The notes beneath the pieces were generated by a model. The model was not told the origin of the DNA and ran no database searches. It saw nothing but the letters and a program-made list of their open reading frames with translations. Both the position numbers and the translations under genes were made by a program. Shown here one piece after another: positions 40,409 to 50,778 of a DNA stretch of 64,000 nucleotides. Within the stretch, counting starts at the first letter, position 1. Each line of letters begins with the position of its first letter. The DNA is from Spartinivicinus poritis. GTDB lineage: Bacteria > Pseudomonadota > Gammaproteobacteria > Pseudomonadales > Zooshikellaceae. Location: NCBI RefSeq assembly GCF_028858535.1, contig NZ_JAPMOU010000001.1, positions 186,001 through 250,000 of the forward strand. The letters are read 5' to 3'.

Positions 40409-40972
40409 ATGAAATTTCAAGCAATAAACAAACAACAAGGAATTGGTTTAATTGAAGTATTAATTACTATCTTAGTGATAGCAATTGGCCTGCTTGGGTT
40501 AGCAGGTATGCAAGCTCAATCAATGAAAAGCACCTATCAATCAGGCCAACGCTCACAAGCTATTTGGATGGCCCAAGAACTCGCAGAAAGAATGAGAGCA
40601 AATCCAAGTGCTGTCAGTAATCAACACTATTTAAATGCAATTAATACTGTTCGAGCTGAGATCACTGCCAACCCAGGCTCTGACAAACCTTGCTCCACTC
40701 CAAGTCCAGCTTGTAATGCAAGTATTTGCAATGAAGAACAGTTAGCAAGATATGATGTTTGGGAACTTTTTTGTGCAGATACAAGTACCACCCCACTGCC
40801 TAGAGTTAATCCCTACCTAGTATGTACACCTGCAAGTTGTGCTGACGGATCAGATCTACACATTACCTTAGAGTGGGAAGAAGCACAAACAAACTTGCAG
40901 AGAACAACCAAAACGACTGGAAGCGGTAGTGATAACCCAACAGTTGAATTAATAATTAGATTAGAAGGTTAA
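40409..40972 (+). CDS. pilV: Type IV pilus minor pilin PilV
   Basis: GspI-like minor pilin of the tip-priming complex. From ATG 40409 the leader is MKFQAINKQQG, cleaved before IGLIEVLITILVIAIGLLGL, with Glu at +5. AGMQAQSMKSTYQSGQRSQA and MAQELAERMRANP are PilV hallmarks. Cysteines cluster in the middle (CSTPSPAC, SICNEEQ), suggesting disulfides. GGA lies about 8 bases before this ATG; an upstream ATG at 40370 overlaps fimU and would put extra residues before the leader, so I reject it. Length is 187. Confidence 0.93.
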   Translation: MKFQAINKQQGIGLIEVLITILVIAIGLLGLAGMQAQSMKSTYQSGQRSQAIWMAQELAERMRANPSAVSNQHYLNAINTVRAEITANPGSDKPCSTPSPACNASICNEEQLARYDVWELFCADTSTTPLPRVNPYLVCTPASCADGSDLHITLEWEEAQTNLQRTTKTTGSGSDNPTVELIIRLEG

Positions 40973-40974
40973 CC

Positions 40975-41769
40975 ATGCATTTTTATAAACAACAAGGGAT
41001 GTCACTAATTGAGTTGATGATCGCACTAGTATTAGGTTTACTATTAATCGCTGGTATCTTACAACTTTTTTTAGGAGTCACCCAAACATTTCGCCAAAAT
41101 GAAACGCTATCTAGAATTCAAGAAAATGGAAGGTTTTCCTTAGACTTTATTGCACAAGATATTAGGTCTGCAGGTTACCAAGAACCAGGCAAGCGTGATG
41201 CTATTCCATTTTTTCTTAAAGATTGTTTAAAACCTGGCTCAACAACAGCAAACTTAGCAAACTGTACAAATGATCTATTAACAGTAGAAGGAAATGATCC
41301 TGCTAATAATAGCTCAGATAGATTATCTGTATTTTTTGAGCCTACTGATCAATTAGATTGTGCTGGAGCAGATATAAGAGACCCATCGAATACATCAGCC
41401 AATCAAACCGTTGTAAATATTTACTTTATAGATGGCGATGACCTCTCCTGTAGTAGTTACAGCCCATCACGAGAAGTCAACATCACAAATAATCAGGCAC
41501 TATTGAGCGGAGTTCAAAGTATGCAAGTGCTATATGGTGTTCGAGATAGCGATGACAATACTCAATACTTAAGTGCAGACAAAATTGGTTCAGACATGTG
41601 GCAAAATATACGAACAGTTAAAATCGGAGTATTAGTCAATTCAGGAGAAGAAAAACCTGCTGTAGGGCCACAAAATACATATAAAGTACTAGGTAAAGAA
41701 ATCAAACTCAACGGCGGTACGCAACGACACATATATACTACCACTGTTCGAATTAATAATGCTATTTAA
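40975..41769 (+). CDS. pilW: Type IV pilus minor pilin PilW
   Basis: GspJ-like minor pilin. The leader MHFYKQQG is cleaved before MSLIELMIALVLGLLLIAGI, with Glu +5. FSLDFIAQDIRSAGYQEPG is the conserved segment after the helix. The rest is a beta-rich body with CLKPGSTTANLANC and a C-terminal strand ending HIYTTTVRINNAI. Length is 264. GAAGG precedes the ATG, only 2 bp after pilV, which suggests translational coupling. Confidence 0.93.
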   Translation: MHFYKQQGMSLIELMIALVLGLLLIAGILQLFLGVTQTFRQNETLSRIQENGRFSLDFIAQDIRSAGYQEPGKRDAIPFFLKDCLKPGSTTANLANCTNDLLTVEGNDPANNSSDRLSVFFEPTDQLDCAGADIRDPSNTSANQTVVNIYFIDGDDLSCSSYSPSREVNITNNQALLSGVQSMQVLYGVRDSDDNTQYLSADKIGSDMWQNIRTVKIGVLVNSGEEKPAVGPQNTYKVLGKEIKLNGGTQRHIYTTTVRINNAI

Positions 41770-41780
41770 AAGGAATTAAT

Positions 41781-42359
41781 ATGAATATTAATACTCAACA
41801 AGGCTCATCTTTAATTGTAAGTCTAGTGTTATTAACAATATTTACTATTATTGGCTTAGCCGCTATTTCAACTTCATCTCTTGAAGAAACCATGGCTGGA
41901 AATACTCAGCGACAGCTAGAAAACTTTCAAGTGGCATTAAGTGAGTTAGATTCACAAATTGTTCGATTACTTGGTGATACAACAGATAAAGACCTTGTCA
42001 AAGCAATAGACAAAGCCAATGCCAATAAAACAGGAACGAAAGAGCAAAAGACATATGAGTTTACTGATGCCAGTCAGTACGATCCAAAAAATAAAACTGT
42101 TTACGAAAATCAAAGAGGTATACACATAAACTCTAGTGTTCTTTATAACTACAAAACAGCATCAATTGGACCATCTAAAAAGTTTACAAACTCTGCCGAT
42201 ATAAAAGAAGGATATGTTTTGTATCACTTTGATCTAAACGCCAATACAGAGATGGGTGATGCTCCTGGAACAACTGATAGAAATATAATTGCCGCATCTA
42301 GGCAAACCTACGGGTTTAGTTATAAAAATAAAAACCAAAACATAGTAGCGGAGGATTAA
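41781..42359 (+). CDS. pilX: Type IV pilus minor pilin PilX
   Basis: GspK-like minor pilin that caps the priming complex. The leader MNINTQQG is cleaved before SSLIVSLVLLTIFTIIGLAA. Position +5 is Val instead of Glu, as expected for PilX/GspK members. STSSLEETMAGNTQRQLENF is the family hallmark. Later residues are Lys/Asn-rich, and codon use looks AT-richer than in the housekeeping blocks. Length is 192. A good GGA ribosome-binding site precedes the ATG, 11 bp after pilW. Confidence 0.9.
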   Translation: MNINTQQGSSLIVSLVLLTIFTIIGLAAISTSSLEETMAGNTQRQLENFQVALSELDSQIVRLLGDTTDKDLVKAIDKANANKTGTKEQKTYEFTDASQYDPKNKTVYENQRGIHINSSVLYNYKTASIGPSKKFTNSADIKEGYVLYHFDLNANTEMGDAPGTTDRNIIAASRQTYGFSYKNKNQNIVAED

Positions 42360-42361
42360 AA

Positions 42362-42670
42362 ATGAAAACCAACAGCATAATATCTATTATTTTTATTTTA
42401 TTAATACAACCCGCAACTGCAGAAGATTCTTCTACAGAAGCAGAATTCATAAAATTTAGAAGCAGCAATAATTCTAACTATATTAATGTGGACGTATATG
42501 CATGCAGTGAATGCGAGCCATTAACATTAAAACTTAATAAGAGAAAAAAGATCATACTCAACAACAAGAAAGTGAAATCAGAAGCTTTACTCAACTATGA
42601 TTTCAAAGGTGGTCTAATCATATACTCACCTACTAGTGAAATACTCAATATTACCCCTTATCAAGATTAA
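42362..42670 (+). CDS. Small secreted protein between pilX and pilY1, unrecognised
   Basis: I do not recognise this 102-residue protein. A clear Sec signal peptide (MKTNSIISIIFILLIQPATA) predicts cleavage before EDSSTEAEF. The mature part of about 80 residues is Lys/Asn-rich and probably beta-rich. It has one C-x-x-C pair (ACSECEP) and no pilin leader. GGAGGA stands 7 bases before the ATG and only 2 bp follow pilX, so it belongs to the operon. In P. aeruginosa a small protein, PilY2, follows pilY1 rather than preceding it; whether this one is equivalent is unknown. A role with PilY1 export or the pilus tip is inference. Confidence 0.75.
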   Translation: MKTNSIISIIFILLIQPATAEDSSTEAEFIKFRSSNNSNYINVDVYACSECEPLTLKLNKRKKIILNNKKVKSEALLNYDFKGGLIIYSPTSEILNITPYQD

Positions 42671-42694
42671 GTCTTAGTATAAAGGACAGCTAAA

Positions 42695-45600
42695 GTGAAC
42701 AATATTACAAAGATCTCCTTTTCATCAATTATTTTTACCTCAGTATTTTTTCTAAGTAGCCAGCTAAATGCTGACGATACAGAAGTTTTTTTGACTGAAA
42801 CCAACACTCCTAATGTACTTCTAATCCTAGACTCATCTGGAAGCATGGGATATGCAGTAAATCCTCCAGCTAACTATGCAAGTAACTTTGACTTGAAAGG
42901 GCTTGGTGGAAGCCATAGTATTAGTGATGGAAGAACTAGAATAAAAGTCGTCCGAGACGCTGCTGCAGACTTAGTTGCAAATATTAATAATGTTAACTTG
43001 GGAATAATGCGCTTTAATACAACCGCTCATGGTGGTTATGTCATTGCTGACTTTACTGAATTAACGGAGGATACAGATGACTCAGTCAGAACTAATTTAA
43101 TAAATACAATTTATAATGTTGGTGCTCGAAATGGAACACCTCTAGCCGAAACAATGTATGAGGCTTATCGAAAGTTTACAGGCCAAAGCTCAAGGTATAA
43201 CAGAGGCACACGATATACGTCACCATTTAAAGCCTGTCAATCAAATAGTATTGTTTATTTCACTGATGGCGCACCTTCCGTAGACAATGAGTCAGATTCA
43301 GATATCAAGAGTCTCTTACCCAGAGGACGCTGGTCAGTTCCAGTGCAAAATCTTCCAGCAGGCTTTATTAATGATCCAAAGCCAGCAGGAACACCAGCAA
43401 CACCACAATCACTGCCTCTTTCAAGAAATTGTCGCGGACCAAATAGTGGAGAAAGTGATGCAACCACCCGCTCAGATTGTCTAAAAGAGCTAGCCTGGTA
43501 TCTTAACAATACTGATTTAAACACCAGTTTATCTGGCACTCAAAATGTAACTACACATACAATTGGTGGATTTGGCCTAAGCTATAATAAAAGTTTGCAA
43601 ATTATCAGTGCTGCTTTTCACGGTGGGGGTACATTCAGTTCTGCAACAACTCCCCAAGAAATTAAAAAAGCTTTGGCTAGCGCAGTACAAACTGCAGCAG
43701 CGCAAGGAAGCACAATGGCTCCTCCATCAGTACCCGTTAGCTCATTTAATGTATTATCGCTTACCAAAGACTTATATTATCCTTTATTTAAACCTAAAGC
43801 AGGCCCAAACTGGCCGGGAAATCTAAAACATTACAAATTTAATGATGACGGTGATATTGTTGATGCGAATAATAATCCAGCTATAGACAGCGGCTTTTTT
43901 AAATCAACATCAAAAAGCTATTGGAGCAAAACGACAGATGGAGATGATGTCGAAAAAGGTGGCGCTCTGGACCAGCTTTCCAGTACACGTAATTTATTTA
44001 CATTTACTGAAGACTCAACTACCACACCACCAACTATTACAGATATCAATCTTAGTACATCAATAGACTATGCGGCTTTTGGGCTAGCTGGATCTGGATC
44101 TCCTCAGGCAGAAAGGGATGAATTAATTAACTGGGTCAAGGGAGTTATTGGAGACCCACTTCATTCTGGATTACAAGTTGTAACTTACCATAAAGATAAC
44201 TCTAACCCTAACAATAAAAAGCTGGATGCTACCGCATTTTTTGGAACAAATCTTGGCTTTCTCCATGCTTTTAATGTATCAACAACTGAAGTCACAAGCT
44301 CTAGCGGAACTACTGAAACTCGAGAAACCACTGACAGCGGAAAAGAACAGTTTGCGTATATCCCTCAACAACTGGTAAAAAACATTAAAACTTACAAAGA
44401 CAATATTGATTATAAACAAAAAACTGCACTAAAAGTATACGGACTAGATGGTCCTATAGATGTATGGGTTAACGACAAAAATCGCAATGGTAATATTCTG
44501 ACTAGCAGTGGATTAAATAGCTCTGCAGAGTCAGGTGAGCATGTTTATCTTTATGCAGGTATGCGACGGGGGGGACGTACTTTATTTGCATTTGATGTTA
44601 CAAAAAGAAACCAACCTAAACTGCTTTGGAAAAAAACTCATACAGATACTGACTATAAAGAGCTAGGATATACATGGTCTAAGCCGAAAGTAATGAAAAT
44701 TCGCTGGGGCTCTGGTACTAAAGTAGTACTGATTTTCGGGGGAGGGTATGTTGAAAATAATACGTCTCGAGACATTAAAGGTAACACCAGTGAAAGCACA
44801 ACAGGGCGTGCCATTTATATTGCTGATGCCAAAACTGGCGATATACTCTGGTGGGCATCATCAGATGCTAGCGCAAATCTTACCTTAGCAGAGATGAAAT
44901 ACAGTATTCCTGGTGAAATATCCGGTATAGATGTAAATGGAGATGATTTGGTAGATAAACTATTTGCCTCTGATATTGGTGGTCAAATTTGGCGTTTTGA
45001 TATTCCACTAGATAAAAGCACTAATGTTGACTCTTCATCAATTAAGGGAGGAAGAATAGCCAACTTTGGTAGCTCTATAGCAGCAGATGCAAAGCGCTTT
45101 TTTGAAATGCCAGATGTTTCTTTTGTTCAAGAGCGTGGAAAGCAAACCTATTTTATTATTGCAATTGGATCAGGTAATAGAGCATTCCCTAAATCTGATA
45201 GTTCTATTAATGATCGCTTTTATGTAATTAAAAACTACGATGTTTTTTCTGTACCAAACAGCTATACAACAATAACAGAGTCTGACTTATACAATGCCAC
45301 AAGCAATACCATTGGCACAGCAATAGGACAAGCAAAAATTAGCGCAACAAATGAGCTCAATAGTAAAAAAGGGTGGTATATAGATTTAAACTTTTCACAT
45401 GGTGAAAAATCTCTAAGTAGATCTACGACGTTTGAAGGGATCTTAATGTTTACTACCTATTCCCCCCCCTCCAATCTTGGTATTGATACAACCTCCTGCT
45501 CAGGCTACACCGGTGACAATAGACTATATCTACTCAATATTTTAGATGGTACGTCTTTTCTAAGTGCATCCGATGCTACAGGTCTTAATACAGAAACTAA

Positions 45601-45778
45601 AAATGGTCGAATTATTGTAAAATTAGATTCTGGAGGTATTCCTCCAACCCCATTTGTTTATCCAAAAAGTAATGAAGCAGGAAAAGGTAAAATTATTGTT
45701 GGCACCGAAGATGTGACAAAACTACCTATTGGAGACAGAATCACTAAGACCTTCTGGCGAGATAATAAAAATAATTAA
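42695..45778 (+). CDS. pilY1: Type IV pilus tip adhesin/biogenesis factor PilY1
   Basis: Large secreted tip protein required for pilus extension, adhesion and surface sensing. A signal peptide of about 26 residues is followed by a von Willebrand A-type domain with MIDAS-like DSSGSM (46-51) and NGTPLAETMYEAYRKF. The C-terminal half is the PilY1 beta-propeller with VYLYAGMRRGGRTLFAFDVT, AIYIADAKTGDILWWAS and calcium-loop DVNGDDLVDKLFASDIGGQI (about 744-763). At 1027 residues it is near the usual 1000-1160. The start is GTG 42695, with AAGGA upstream. It ends the operon before a strong terminator; no pilE follows. Confidence 0.95.
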   Translation: MNNITKISFSSIIFTSVFFLSSQLNADDTEVFLTETNTPNVLLILDSSGSMGYAVNPPANYASNFDLKGLGGSHSISDGRTRIKVVRDAAADLVANINNVNLGIMRFNTTAHGGYVIADFTELTEDTDDSVRTNLINTIYNVGARNGTPLAETMYEAYRKFTGQSSRYNRGTRYTSPFKACQSNSIVYFTDGAPSVDNESDSDIKSLLPRGRWSVPVQNLPAGFINDPKPAGTPATPQSLPLSRNCRGPNSGESDATTRSDCLKELAWYLNNTDLNTSLSGTQNVTTHTIGGFGLSYNKSLQIISAAFHGGGTFSSATTPQEIKKALASAVQTAAAQGSTMAPPSVPVSSFNVLSLTKDLYYPLFKPKAGPNWPGNLKHYKFNDDGDIVDANNNPAIDSGFFKSTSKSYWSKTTDGDDVEKGGALDQLSSTRNLFTFTEDSTTTPPTITDINLSTSIDYAAFGLAGSGSPQAERDELINWVKGVIGDPLHSGLQVVTYHKDNSNPNNKKLDATAFFGTNLGFLHAFNVSTTEVTSSSGTTETRETTDSGKEQFAYIPQQLVKNIKTYKDNIDYKQKTALKVYGLDGPIDVWVNDKNRNGNILTSSGLNSSAESGEHVYLYAGMRRGGRTLFAFDVTKRNQPKLLWKKTHTDTDYKELGYTWSKPKVMKIRWGSGTKVVLIFGGGYVENNTSRDIKGNTSESTTGRAIYIADAKTGDILWWASSDASANLTLAEMKYSIPGEISGIDVNGDDLVDKLFASDIGGQIWRFDIPLDKSTNVDSSSIKGGRIANFGSSIAADAKRFFEMPDVSFVQERGKQTYFIIAIGSGNRAFPKSDSSINDRFYVIKNYDVFSVPNSYTTITESDLYNATSNTIGTAIGQAKISATNELNSKKGWYIDLNFSHGEKSLSRSTTFEGILMFTTYSPPSNLGIDTTSCSGYTGDNRLYLLNILDGTSFLSASDATGLNTETKNGRIIVKLDSGGIPPTPFVYPKSNEAGKGKIIVGTEDVTKLPIGDRITKTFWRDNKNN

Positions 45779-45781
45779 TAT

Positions 45782-45809
45782 AAAAAAGGCAGCTTCCGCT
45801 GCCTTTTTT
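45782..45809. terminator. Bidirectional terminator pilY1 / ispH
   Basis: AAAAAAGGCAGC and GCTGCCTTTTTT (45782-45793 with 45798-45809), loop TTCC. It is a textbook intrinsic terminator in both directions for the convergent genes. Confidence 0.92.
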
Positions 45810-45830
45810 ATTGCTTCAAAATCAACAGAA

Positions 45831-46775
45831 TCAAATCTGCTTAACCCTTAATTCTTTAGGCATTGAAAACACGACATTTTCTTCACAGCCATGAAGCTCT
45901 TCTGGAGCATCAGCACCTAACTGTTGTAATCGGTTGATAACCTTTTTAACCAAAACCTCTGGTGCTGATGCTCCAGCGGTTAAGCCTATATTACTGGTAT
46001 TTTTCAGCCATTCTGCTTGAATTTCATCTTCGTTATCGATGAGATAAGCCGTAGCACCTATCCGCTCAGCCAACTCTCGCAAACGATTAGAATTTGAGCT
46101 GTTTGGAGAACCGACAACTAACACTAAATCACACTGAGCAGCTAAGTCTTTAACCGCATCCTGCCGGTTTTGGGTTGCGTAACAGATGTCATCTTTTCGA
46201 GGCCCTTGAATTTTTGGGAAATGGACTCTCAACGCATCAATGACTTTTGCCGTATCGTCCATTGATAAAGTGGTTTGAGTGACATAGGCCAGCTTTTCTG
46301 GATTTTGTACTTCTAGCTTGGCAACATCCGCTTCATTTTCAACTAAATAAATATTGCCGTCATAACTGTAGTCAAACTGCCCCATGGTACCTTCAACTTC
46401 CGGGTGGCCATTGTGACCGATCAGCACACACTCCATGCCGTCACGACTATAACGAGCTACTTCCATATGAACTTTGGTGACTAATGGACAAGTCGCATCA
46501 AATACTTTTAAGCCTCGTTCCTGCGCTTCATTTTGTACCGCTTTTGAAACACCATGGGCACTAAAAATAACAATCACATCATCAGGCACCTCATGAAGCT
46601 CATCGACAAATATCGCCCCTCTTTGCTTGAGGTTTTCGACAACGAACTTGTTATGGACTACTTCATGACGGACATAAATAGGTGGGCCAAAAATATCCAG
46701 TGCTCGATTGACGATTTCAATTGCACGATCAACCCCAGCACAAAAACCTCGTGGATTAGCTAATTTAATTTTCAT
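45831..46775 (-). CDS. ispH: HMB-PP reductase IspH (LytB)
   Basis: Last enzyme of the MEP pathway, reducing HMBPP to IPP and DMAPP with a [4Fe-4S] cluster. The ligand cysteines lie in [11 protein letters not shown] (C12), [13 protein letters not shown] (about C96) and [11 protein letters not shown] (about C198). His residues of the active site appear in [12 protein letters not shown] and [14 protein letters not shown]. Length is 314. Its start overlaps the fkpB stop by one base. With IspG at 7 kb and IspB at 57 kb it is the third isoprenoid gene in the window. Confidence 0.98.
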   Translation of the reverse strand: MKIKLANPRGFCAGVDRAIEIVNRALDIFGPPIYVRHEVVHNKFVVENLKQRGAIFVDELHEVPDDVIVIFSAHGVSKAVQNEAQERGLKVFDATCPLVTKVHMEVARYSRDGMECVLIGHNGHPEVEGTMGQFDYSYDGNIYLVENEADVAKLEVQNPEKLAYVTQTTLSMDDTAKVIDALRVHFPKIQGPRKDDICYATQNRQDAVKDLAAQCDLVLVVGSPNSSNSNRLRELAERIGATAYLIDNEDEIQAEWLKNTSNIGLTAGASAPEVLVKKVINRLQQLGADAPEELHGCEENVVFSMPKELRVKQI

Positions 46776-47251
46776 TAGCGGCCCTCCTGATCAACCACCT
46801 GGTTTACTTCATTTGCTGGCTCAACAGCTATTACTTTCACCTCAAAATTAAGGGTTTGTCCAGCTAAGGGATGATTAAAATCTATTTCAACCATTTCATC
46901 ATCAAATGACTTCACCACACCAGGCAGTTCAGCTTTATTAGCATCAGCAAAAGACAACACTAAACCTGGTGATAGTTCCATATCAGAATCAAAAGACTTA
47001 CGCGCAATCCGCTGAATATTATTGGGGTTTGGCATACCAAACGCATACTCGGGAGTTAACACCAACTCTTTATGATCCCCTGCCTGAAGTCCAAAAATGG
47101 TTTGCTCAAAATTTTCAGGTAAATTGCCATCCCCTACTACAAATGTGGCAGGCTGTTTGTCAAACGTTGAGTCAACGACCGCACCATCAGCTAGCTTCAA
47201 AGCAAAGTGCATGGTTACCTGACAGTTGAGACCTATGGCTAATGAAGTCAT
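46775..47251 (-). CDS. fkpB: FKBP-type peptidyl-prolyl isomerase FkpB (SlpA)
   Basis: SlyD-like PPIase with an inserted chaperone flap. Recognisable parts are [20 protein letters not shown], the FKBP strand [39 protein letters not shown] and the C-terminal [20 protein letters not shown], all typical of SlpA. Length is 158. There is no signal peptide, so it acts in the cytoplasm. It sits between lspA and ispH, as in most gammaproteobacteria, with 12 bp to lspA. Confidence 0.95.
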   Translation of the reverse strand: MTSLAIGLNCQVTMHFALKLADGAVVDSTFDKQPATFVVGDGNLPENFEQTIFGLQAGDHKELVLTPEYAFGMPNPNNIQRIARKSFDSDMELSPGLVLSFADANKAELPGVVKSFDDEMVEIDFNHPLAGQTLNFEVKVIAVEPANEVNQVVDQEGR

Positions 47252-47263
47252 AAGATTGATTTC

Positions 47264-47728
47264 CTACTTCTGCTGTGGCTTTCTAAACATATCAATAATA
47301 AGCATTACCGCCCCAATACTGATTGCTGTGTCTGCAATATTAAAAGCGGGAAAATAGTTATCTTGGTAATGTAATAAAAGAAAATCGACCACATGGCCCA
47401 ACACAACTCTGTCATATAAGTTACCTAGCGCACCACCCAAAATAAGCGCTAAAGCAATAGCCTGCCAACGCTCGTATTCCTTCAGTTTTTTAAGCCATAA
47501 TACTAAAAAGACACTCACCGCAATGGCAATAATACTAAAGAACCAACGCTGCCAACCACCTGCATCACTTAAAAAGCTAAAGGCTGCACCTGTGTTATAG
47601 GCCAAGGTAAAACCAAATACAGGTAAAATTGGCACTAGCTCGCGGAACTGCAGCACATCAACAGCAACAGCTTTAGTCACCTGGTCAAGAATGATGACCA
47701 ATACAGAAATCCATAACCATTTCAACAT
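47264..47728 (-). CDS. lspA: Lipoprotein signal peptidase (signal peptidase II)
   Basis: Inner-membrane aspartyl protease that removes signal peptides from prolipoproteins such as BamB, BamD and PilF. Four transmembrane helices are visible. The catalytic Asp regions are GNLYDRVVLGHVVDFLLLHY and FPAFNIADTAISIGAVML, preceded by YNTGAAFSFLSDAGGWQRW. Length is 154. The upstream 120 bp include the ileS terminator, so a separate lspA-fkpB-ispH promoter probably lies there. Confidence 0.97.
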   Translation of the reverse strand: MLKWLWISVLVIILDQVTKAVAVDVLQFRELVPILPVFGFTLAYNTGAAFSFLSDAGGWQRWFFSIIAIAVSVFLVLWLKKLKEYERWQAIALALILGGALGNLYDRVVLGHVVDFLLLHYQDNYFPAFNIADTAISIGAVMLIIDMFRKPQQK

Positions 47729-47773
47729 AGTTTCTTCTACACCTATATACCCTTCACTTTAGGTATAATTCCA

Positions 47774-47814
47774 ATAACAAAAAGCCACCCTACATTAACT
47801 GTTAGAGTGGCTTT
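47774..47814 (-). terminator. Intrinsic terminator after ileS
   Basis: AAAGCCAC (47781-47788) pairs with GTGGCTTT (47807-47814), with an inner CTA/TAG pair. On the minus strand the stem is followed by TTGTTATTGG after a short U-run. Confidence 0.7.
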
Positions 47815-47848
47815 ATTTCATTAATACTTACAACCAAATTTCTCTTGG

Positions 47849-50671
47849 TTATGCATATAAGCGTTTTTCTCCTGCTCCTGCCACATTCTCAACGCAGCGA
47901 CCACACAGCTCTGTATGTTCAGTATGTTGCCCTACATCCTCACGGCGATGCCAGCAGCGTACACATTTTTCATGACTTAAGCTGTGCACGGATACCTTTA
48001 AGCCCTCTACTTCAGTATCAGTTGCACTGTCATCTGCCTCACTTAATGGTTTAACCTCTGCTTGTGAGGTAATTAAAACAAACCGCAATTCATCACTTAA
48101 GGCAGTCAGCACTGGTTGCAACTTATCTGAAGCGTACAGAGTAACGGCCGCTTCTAAAGAGCCACCCATCTTTCCTTCATTTCTGGCAGCCTCTAATGCT
48201 TTGTTCACAGCAGTCTTCACTTGTAACACCTGCTGCCAATAATTTCTATCCATAATCGAAGACTCAGGCAGTTGCTCCAATTTGTCGTACCAAGTCGTTA
48301 GCTGGACAGACTCGGTCCGCTCGCCTGGAATCACTTGCCAGACTTCTTCTGCGGTAAAGCTAAGAATTGGCGCAACCCAGCGGCTGAATGCTTCAATAAT
48401 ATGATATAGCGCCGTTTGTGCACTGCGACGGGCTAAGCTGTCGGCCTGAGTGGTGTACTGCCGATCTTTAATAATATCAAGATAAAAGCCGCCCATATCC
48501 AGAGAACAGAAATTATGGACTTTTTGATAAATCTGAATTAATTCATAGCGGTCATAGGCTGCAACAATTTCTTGTTGTAATTGATAAGCCCTATCAACAG
48601 CCCATTGATCTAAAGCCAGCATTTCATTAAATGGCACTAAGTGTTCAGCTGGTTCAAACCCATTCAAATTAGACAACAGGAAACGTGCTGTATTACGAAT
48701 ACGACGATAGGCGTCTGCTGTGCGCTTTAAAATTTCGTCAGAAACGGACATTTCAGAGCTATAGTCCGTGGCAGCCACCCATAACCGTAAAATATCAGCA
48801 CCTAAGCTGTTAACCACTTCTTGTGGTGCAACCACATTACCCACCGACTTAGACATTTTGCGGCCTTGTGCATCCACGGTAAAACCATGGGTTAATACCG
48901 CTTTATAGGGTGCTTCGCCGCGAGTGGCAATGGCTGTTTTCAGCGATGACTGGAACCAACCACGATGCTGGTCAGAGCCTTCCAAATACAAATCAGCAGG
49001 GAACTGCAGTTCTTCACGTTGCTCCAGTACTGCCGCATGAGTAACACCTGAATCAAACCAAACGTCTAAAGTGTCGGTCACTTTGGTATATTGATCTGCT
49101 TCATCACCAAGCAGCTCTTCTGCATCTAATGCAAACCAGGCGTCGATACCTTTTTCCTCAACCTTTTTAGCAACAGCTTCAATCAACTCAGCGGTATTTG
49201 GATGTAACTCTTGGGTTTCTTTGTTAATAAATAATGCAATGGGTACCCCCCAAGTGCGCTGACGGGAAATACACCAGTCAGGGCTACTTTCCAGCATAGC
49301 TTCGATACGGTTTTGCCCCCAGGCTGGTGTCCACTGCACTTTTTTCACAGCAGCTTCAGCCTGCTCTAATAGCCCTTGCTGCTCCATGCTAACAAACCAC
49401 TGTGGCGTCGCCCGGAAAATTAGTGGCGTTTTCGTCCGCCAGCAATGTGGATAGCTGTGAGTAATTTTGCTTTGACGAACCAGCTTGCCTTGCTCTTCTA
49501 AAACAGCAACGATTTTCTCATCAACTTTATAAACATGCTCGCCCGCAAATAGCTCGGTACTTTCCCGGTAAACCCCACCATCATCGATCAGGTTCAAAGT
49601 ACCAAGGCCATACTGATTACCGACATTAAAGTCATCCACACCATGATCAGGTGCCGTATGAACAGCGCCAGTACCAGCATCCGTCGTTACGTGCTCACCT
49701 AAAATCACAGGCACTTGCTTGTTATAAAACGGGTGTTGTAGGGCTAAGTGATCTAAATCGCTTCCCTTGCAAGTAGCCAGCACTTCATAAGCGGTTACCT
49801 CATAGCGCTGCATGATGTCTTCCACCATATCAGCAGCCAAAACAACCCGCTCAGCACCTTGACCAAGATCAACTTGCACTAGTGCATAATTCAACTCTTT
49901 GTGTACAGCAACGGCTTGGTTAGCTGGCAGCGTCCAGGGCGTAGTAGTCCAGATAATCACACTGACAGGACCAGCTCCCTTACCTGTAGCATCAAAGTGA
50001 TTTAATACAGCTGCATGATCAACAACACTAAAACGCACATCAATTGAAAATGACGTTTTATCCTGATACTCCACTTCCGCTTCTGCCAGGGCGGAACCAC
50101 CGACCACACTCCAATAAACAGGCTTATAGCCTTTATGCAAATGACCATTTTTAGCGATACGGCCCAAGGCTCGAATAATATCTGCCTCAAACTGATAATT
50201 CATAGTGAGGTATGGGTTTTCCCAATCCCCTAATACGCCTAAGCGAATAAAGTCTTTCTTTTGTCCAGCCACTTGCTTGGACGCATATTTACGACATTCT
50301 TTTCTAAATGCAGGGTAATCAACTTTGCTCCCTGCTTTACCAATTTTTTTCTCAACATTATGTTCAATGGGCAGGCCATGACAGTCCCAGCCAGGAACAT
50401 AAGGTGCATCGTAACCACTTAAGGTTTTCGATTTAACAATAATGTCTTTTAATATTTTGTTAACAGCATGCCCAATGTGAATATCACCATTAGCATAAGG
50501 AGGGCCATCATGAAGAATGAATTTTTCCCGGCCTTTACTAATGTTTCGAATTTGCTGGTAAAGACCCATTTTGTTCCAACGAGTGAGCATTTGTGGCTCA
50601 CGCTGAGCCAAGTTAGCTTTCATAGGAAAGCTGGTTTTGGGTAAGTTTAATGTCGATTTATAATCTGTCAT
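47849..50671 (-). CDS. ileS: Isoleucyl-tRNA synthetase
   Basis: Class I synthetase charging tRNA-Ile, with an editing CP1 domain against valine. HIGH is in [22 protein letters not shown] in [14 protein letters not shown], the editing segment is [16 protein letters not shown] and the C-terminal zinc site is [12 protein letters not shown] with CGRCVEN. From ATG 50671 ([20 protein letters not shown]) it is 940 residues, like E. coli. Fourteen extra in-frame codons from 50713 are not family-like. It lies between ribF and lspA as usual. Confidence 0.98.
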   Translation of the reverse strand: MTDYKSTLNLPKTSFPMKANLAQREPQMLTRWNKMGLYQQIRNISKGREKFILHDGPPYANGDIHIGHAVNKILKDIIVKSKTLSGYDAPYVPGWDCHGLPIEHNVEKKIGKAGSKVDYPAFRKECRKYASKQVAGQKKDFIRLGVLGDWENPYLTMNYQFEADIIRALGRIAKNGHLHKGYKPVYWSVVGGSALAEAEVEYQDKTSFSIDVRFSVVDHAAVLNHFDATGKGAGPVSVIIWTTTPWTLPANQAVAVHKELNYALVQVDLGQGAERVVLAADMVEDIMQRYEVTAYEVLATCKGSDLDHLALQHPFYNKQVPVILGEHVTTDAGTGAVHTAPDHGVDDFNVGNQYGLGTLNLIDDGGVYRESTELFAGEHVYKVDEKIVAVLEEQGKLVRQSKITHSYPHCWRTKTPLIFRATPQWFVSMEQQGLLEQAEAAVKKVQWTPAWGQNRIEAMLESSPDWCISRQRTWGVPIALFINKETQELHPNTAELIEAVAKKVEEKGIDAWFALDAEELLGDEADQYTKVTDTLDVWFDSGVTHAAVLEQREELQFPADLYLEGSDQHRGWFQSSLKTAIATRGEAPYKAVLTHGFTVDAQGRKMSKSVGNVVAPQEVVNSLGADILRLWVAATDYSSEMSVSDEILKRTADAYRRIRNTARFLLSNLNGFEPAEHLVPFNEMLALDQWAVDRAYQLQQEIVAAYDRYELIQIYQKVHNFCSLDMGGFYLDIIKDRQYTTQADSLARRSAQTALYHIIEAFSRWVAPILSFTAEEVWQVIPGERTESVQLTTWYDKLEQLPESSIMDRNYWQQVLQVKTAVNKALEAARNEGKMGGSLEAAVTLYASDKLQPVLTALSDELRFVLITSQAEVKPLSEADDSATDTEVEGLKVSVHSLSHEKCVRCWHRREDVGQHTEHTELCGRCVENVAGAGEKRLYA

Positions 50672-50778
50672 GATGGTTAATACCAAACGCTCTGTTAACA
50701 AACACTCCTTCACGAATACTTTTAGTGCCGGAGACCAATAACTAGTCCCCCTAAAATGCCTTCGCTTTGGTTATGATA

